A DNA stretch of 64,000 bases from an uncultured Clostridia bacterium (GTDB taxonomy: Bacteria; Bacillota; Clostridia; Christensenellales; UBA1242): positions 1-64,000 of the forward strand of contig CAKVFI010000002.1 in assembly GCA_934746715.1 (NCBI GenBank), given 5' to 3'. The notes under the pieces are model-generated. The model had not been told where the DNA came from and made no database searches. It worked only from the letters and a program-made list of their open reading frames with translations. This document shows positions 61,454 through 64,000 of the stretch, piece after piece. The first letter of the stretch is position 1. Every line of letters starts with the position of its first letter. The position numbers and the translations under genes were made by a program.

Positions 61454-62259
61454 TGAGTAAAGTGGTTGAAAACTTTTTTAACAAAAACAAATATAATCCA
61501 AACATAAAGTTTAAAATTAAAACAAAGGAAGAAATTAATCCAATCCTTTATTTTTGCTGCATAACAGGAGAAAGAGAGATTAAAAAAGTTTCTGTTGCCA
61601 ACATTTTGGGGTTTGATTACATGTGTTATAACCTTGAAAACGACCTTTGCAAAAACATGAATTACTTTTTTGATGAACAAGGCACTGGATATCAAAGAAG
61701 ATCAATTGGCATGCTTGAAATGGACAAAGATGAATTTTTGGCCAAAATGAAAAGAGTTTGCAAAGAAGACACAATGTGTTTGATTCAATGTGACAACAAA
61801 AAGTTTGTTGTTTCTTCAAACGGGTTGCACAGGTTTAATGTTTTAAAAATGCATTATTTAAATGACCTTAACAATATTGACCATTTAAGTTTTGATGCAA
61901 TTAAAGATTTGAAAAAGAAATATGAGTTTGATATGGAAGTTACCAGAGTGGACTATGTTAAAACTTATTCCTACTTTATTTTACACAATTTAAACGCTGA
62001 TTTTACTGTAAAACCTATTTGGGACAAAGATTGGAATTCAACCAACCAAAGTGAAGTGATTTTTAAAGACAAAAGCAGAATTTTTAGTGATGATGAACTT
62101 GTTGTGCTTGTGCAAAAAGTGGTTGAAACGTGCAAAAACAATGGGTTAATTAATATGGACTTTTTTAACGAATATTACAACAAAGTTGAGTCGTTTAGAG
62201 AATTTGTTGACAACAACAATTTGCATTTGGTTGACAAGGGGGAGAAGTATGAATTTTAA
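61453..62259 (+). CDS. Hypothetical protein with a faint ParB-like-nuclease resemblance
   Basis: 268 residues from 61453; a longer frame starts at 61303 but the promoter overlaps that part, so it cannot be translated from this promoter. Contains ITGEREIKKVSVANILGFD, then KKFVVSSNGLHRFNVLKMHY, a pattern like the 'GxHRxxALK' element of ParB/DndB-type domains, and an acidic-basic C-terminus. Domain assignment is tentative. Its stop overlaps the acetyltransferase start by 11 bases. Confidence 0.7.
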   Translation: MSKVVENFFNKNKYNPNIKFKIKTKEEINPILYFCCITGEREIKKVSVANILGFDYMCYNLENDLCKNMNYFFDEQGTGYQRRSIGMLEMDKDEFLAKMKRVCKEDTMCLIQCDNKKFVVSSNGLHRFNVLKMHYLNDLNNIDHLSFDAIKDLKKKYEFDMEVTRVDYVKTYSYFILHNLNADFTVKPIWDKDWNSTNQSEVIFKDKSRIFSDDELVVLVQKVVETCKNNGLINMDFFNEYYNKVESFREFVDNNNLHLVDKGEKYEF

Positions 62260-62581
62260 AATAGTTAGAAAGCAAACTGGCGAAAAGCAAATTGAAACTT
62301 ACCTTTTGCAAAACGATGTTGACCAATTGGGCTACGCAACAGTTGATTTTAATGCAAAGGATAACAATATTTATGTTTTTATCAATCCAGAGCACCGCAG
62401 CAACGGATATGGCTCATATTTGTTTGCAGAGATGGTTAAAATATTTAAACAAAAAAATGTGCAATATTTGAAGTTTAACATTGAAAAAAACAACACAAAT
62501 GCAATAAATATTATTGTTAAAAACAATGGCAAACTTTTGTTGGAAGATAGGCTTGCCCATCTTGTGTTAAAAATAAGTTAA
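62249..62581 (+). CDS. GNAT-family N-acetyltransferase
   Basis: 110 residues; AAGGGGGAG precedes the ATG inside the end of the previous gene, so the two are coupled. Acetyl-CoA-binding motif A is clear (VFINPEHRSNGYGSYLFAEM), followed by LKFNIEKNNTNAINIIVKNNG, typical motif B. A minimal GNAT domain; the acceptor is unknown. Confidence 0.87.
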   Translation: MNFKIVRKQTGEKQIETYLLQNDVDQLGYATVDFNAKDNNIYVFINPEHRSNGYGSYLFAEMVKIFKQKNVQYLKFNIEKNNTNAINIIVKNNGKLLLEDRLAHLVLKIS

Positions 62582-62654
62582 GGCGCAAAACGCTTTACTT
62601 TTTTTTTACTTTATTTCATAATAAAAGCATAAAAATGTTTTTTAGGAGTTTTTT

Positions 62655-62921
62655 ATGATCGAATTTAGATATGATACACAACTTTTAATTTCTGGCGAAA
62701 ATTTGGAAGAAGAAAAAATTAGAGATTATTTTTTGAAAAATTTCAAAGGTGATTGCCTTATCGCAGTTGGCGATGGTTTGGGCAAATATAGTGAAACAAT
62801 CAAAATTCACTTCCACACCAACGAACCTTGGGACGTGCTTAAATATTGCCGCACTCTTGGTGAAATTTACGACATCGTTGTTGAAGATATGGATAGACAA
62901 TCACGCGGCTTGAAAGGTTAA
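62655..62921 (+). CDS. Stand-alone FakA/YloV-type middle domain
   Basis: 88 residues, AGGAG upstream. FRYDTQLLISGENLEEEKIR, DCLIAVGDGLGKYSETIKI, HFHTNEPWDVLKYCRTLGE and IYDIVVEDMDRQ match the region of FakA/YloV-family proteins just after the DhaL-type kinase domain (the fatty-acid-kinase subunit). Here it is encoded alone, with neither the kinase nor the DegV-like part. The last 13 codons and the downstream sequence are duplicated twice to the right with repeat elements in between. Confidence 0.75.
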   Translation: MIEFRYDTQLLISGENLEEEKIRDYFLKNFKGDCLIAVGDGLGKYSETIKIHFHTNEPWDVLKYCRTLGEIYDIVVEDMDRQSRGLKG

Positions 62922-62969
62922 CAAAAAAAATACATAAGTTAATTTAAGAGTAATAAATCTTCAACAACG
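62883..62969 (+). repeat. Flank duplication at the FakA-like gene end, copy 1
   Basis: From GAAGATATGGATAGACAATC through the stop codon to CTTCAACAACG. Copies 2 (63072-63159) and 3 (63263-63301, first 39 bases only) follow; copies 1 and 2 differ at about four positions. Confidence 0.9.
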
Positions 62970-63071
62970 CAGGGCTCCCGCAAAAGCGTGAGATTTTGTG
63001 GGATGAGGAGCGATGGAGCAAAAGGCTTATGTTTGCGAATAGCAAACTAGCAATAGCGACAATTGCGACGA
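62970..63071 (+). repeat. GC-rich repeat family member
   Basis: AGGGCTCCC-GCAAAAGCG-..GTGGGA start, GGAGCAAAAGGC, GTTTGCGAATAGCAAAC hairpin, AGCAATAGCGACAATTGCGA end. Nearly identical in its second half to the copy in tRNA-Leu. Confidence 0.87.
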
Positions 63072-63159
63072 GAAGATATGGATAGACAATCACGTGGCTT
63101 GAAAGGTTAACAAAAAAAAATACATAAGTTAATTTAAGAGCAAGAAATCTTCAACAACG
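63072..63159 (+). repeat. Flank duplication, copy 2
   Basis: Repeats 62883-62969, including the last codons and stop of the FakA-like gene. Confidence 0.9.
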
Positions 63160-63262
63160 CAGGGTTCCCACCACAACTTGTTTGTGGAAGGGAAAGAGGA
63201 AAAACCGAGCAAAAGGCGAGAGTTTGCGATAAGCAAATCCGCAAAAGCGAGAGTTTTGACGA
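63160..63262 (+). repeat. GC-rich repeat family member
   Basis: AGGGTTCCC, CAACTTGTTTGTGG inverted repeat, GGGAAAGAGG, GAGCAAAAGGCGAG, TTTGCGATAAGCAAA and GCGAGAGTTTTGACG. Its second half is closer to the tRNA-Ser copy (57885-57983) than to its neighbour at 62970. Confidence 0.87.
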
Positions 63263-63301
63263 GAAGATATGGATAGACAATCACGCGGCTTGAAAGGTTA
63301 A
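63263..63301 (+). repeat. Flank duplication, copy 3 (partial)
   Basis: First 39 bases of the flank (gene end through GGTTAA), then diverges. Probably the original junction with the downstream chromosome. Confidence 0.85.
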
Positions 63302-63360
63302 ACAGACTTAACACAAAAATGTTTAAATATTAAAAACAAACAATTGAAAGAATTAATTTC

Positions 63361-63389
63361 TTGACATTGGTTGTTTTTTTTGTTATATT
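63361..63389 (+). promoter_or_regulatory. Promoter of rpmH-rnpA
   Basis: TTGACA (63361-63366), 17-base spacer, TATATT (63384-63389). It gives a ~205-base leader before rpmH, long enough for a regulatory structure, in which AAGGCGTTTTGCCT (63478-63491) can form a hairpin. Confidence 0.72.
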
Positions 63390-63600
63390 GGGTTCAATAG
63401 GATTTTCCGTTTTAGATGTTATCTAAAAACAAACTGCTTTTTTATTTTGTTTAAAAATGTGGTTTAATTTGTTCTGAAAGGCGTTTTGCCTGGACTTTAA
63501 CCTATTAAAAACGCTTGATTTTTTGCTGTCGAACTGGCAAAAATGTTGAGCGAAACAAATTTGCATTTTAATGCAAACTTAAAATTTTAAGGAGGACGAT

Positions 63601-63735
63601 ATGAAACAAACTTTCCAACCTAAGAAAAAACAACGCAGCAAGGTGCACGGTTTTAGAGCTAGAATGAAATCTTTGTCAGGACGCAAAGTTTTGAAAAGAC
63701 GCAGAAACAAAGGCAAAAAAGAATTAACAAAATAA
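63601..63735 (+). CDS. rpmH: Ribosomal protein bL34
   Basis: 44 residues: MKQTFQPKKKQRSKVHGFRA, then RMKSLSGRKVLKRRRNKGKK and ELTK. Fully typical L34, AAGGAGG seven bases before the ATG. rpmH-rnpA is the usual pair near bacterial origins; here it lies about 6 kb to the right of dnaN rather than beside dnaA. Confidence 0.97.
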   Translation: MKQTFQPKKKQRSKVHGFRARMKSLSGRKVLKRRRNKGKKELTK

Positions 63736-63836
63736 TGCCTTAAAGTTTGCAAAATGTTTTTGATTAAACAAAGTTGCAAAATAAAAATTTAAATTTGATT
63801 TGCCTTGCTTTTTGCTGGGCAAGATAGGGGCATTTT

Positions 63837-64000
63837 ATGCTACAAAAAGAAAATAGGCTTAAAAAGCGAAAAGAGTTCAACTATGTTTACAAAAAGGGAG
63901 AAATTGCTCACAGCACAAGTTTTTATGTTCACAGCACAAAATCTTGGCGCAAAATGCCCAAGATTGGTATCTCGGTTAGCAAACAAGTTGGCAACAGTGT
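63837..64000 (+). CDS. rnpA: Ribonuclease P protein component, cut by the window edge
   Basis: First 54 residues, running off the right end: MLQKENRLKKRKEFNYVYKK, then KSWRKMPKIGISVSKQVGN. The basic start and the GISVSKQVG strand are the family landmarks. AGGGG precedes the ATG; 100 bases after rpmH and co-transcribed with it. Confidence 0.95.
   Translation, partial: MLQKENRLKKRKEFNYVYKKGEIAHSTSFYVHSTKSWRKMPKIGISVSKQVGNS

Overview
The window is AT-rich DNA with short intergenic gaps, many rho-independent terminators, TTGACA/TATAAT promoters and a Firmicutes-style gene set: rpsF-ssb-rpsR behind what looks like an S6:S18 leader, parA/parB with parS sites, mnmE-mnmG-rsmG, recF, dnaA, dnaN, rpmH-rnpA. 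I read it as the origin-proximal chromosome of an uncultivated, low-GC, probably gut-dwelling member of the Clostridia. The gut guess rests on a surface M60-like (mucin-type) peptidase and is inference; I cannot name a genus.

Layout. 1-6.9 kb: a partial gene, a lipoprotein-sized membrane protein, an M3 oligopeptidase, twin winged-helix/membrane proteins, an XRE repressor facing a zinc-ribbon gene across a palindromic operator, and uvrB. 7.16-7.78 kb: a ~610-nt, GC-elevated, heavily self-complementary non-coding RNA on the minus strand with its own promoter and terminator, next to a second small XRE gene. 8.2-20.6 kb: uppP, ychF, tRNAs Glu/Met/Gly/Arg, the M60-like surface protease, an SDR, a P-loop kinase, a YwaF-like protein, tsaD and prfB. 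20.7-23.9 kb: phage-derived remnant (P27 small terminase, ParB-DUF4417, FGGRG-type small protein, CPCC-type Zn protein, putative immunity-like proteins). 24-45.4 kb: rpsF-ssb-rpsR, dacA, lepB, an ABC exporter, a short alaS, tmk, nrnA, an amidase, fhs, small proteins with a DUF84 NTPase, and a polyprenyl-glycan operon (GT2, small-multidrug-export family, GT-C/GtrA fusion). 45.7-57.4 kb: parA, three parS sites, parB, mnmE, mnmG, rsmG, recF, dnaA (reversed), a 1.1-kb oriC candidate and dnaN. 57.4-64 kb: tRNA-Ser, tRNA-Leu, small genes, a family of ~100-bp GC-rich repeats with long flanking duplications, then rpmH and the start of rnpA.

Three things stand out as possibly undescribed. (1) The large structured RNA at 7164-7778. 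(2) Widespread leaderless initiation: at least eleven genes have a -10 hexamer ending exactly 6 nt before the ATG and no Shine-Dalgarno, which places the transcription start on the A of the start codon; this also corrects several start codons. (3) A small repeat family (59995-60102, 62970-63071, 63160-63262 and relatives) whose copies are separated by near-identical 80-88-bp copies of host sequence, including a duplicated tRNA-Leu 5' part and a duplicated gene 3' end. Around the origin there is also a perfectly alternating 40-bp pyrimidine-purine tract (52364-52403) with shorter relatives upstream of dnaA, which could form Z-DNA.

All calls are by eye from sequence; no database search, folding or alignment program was run.
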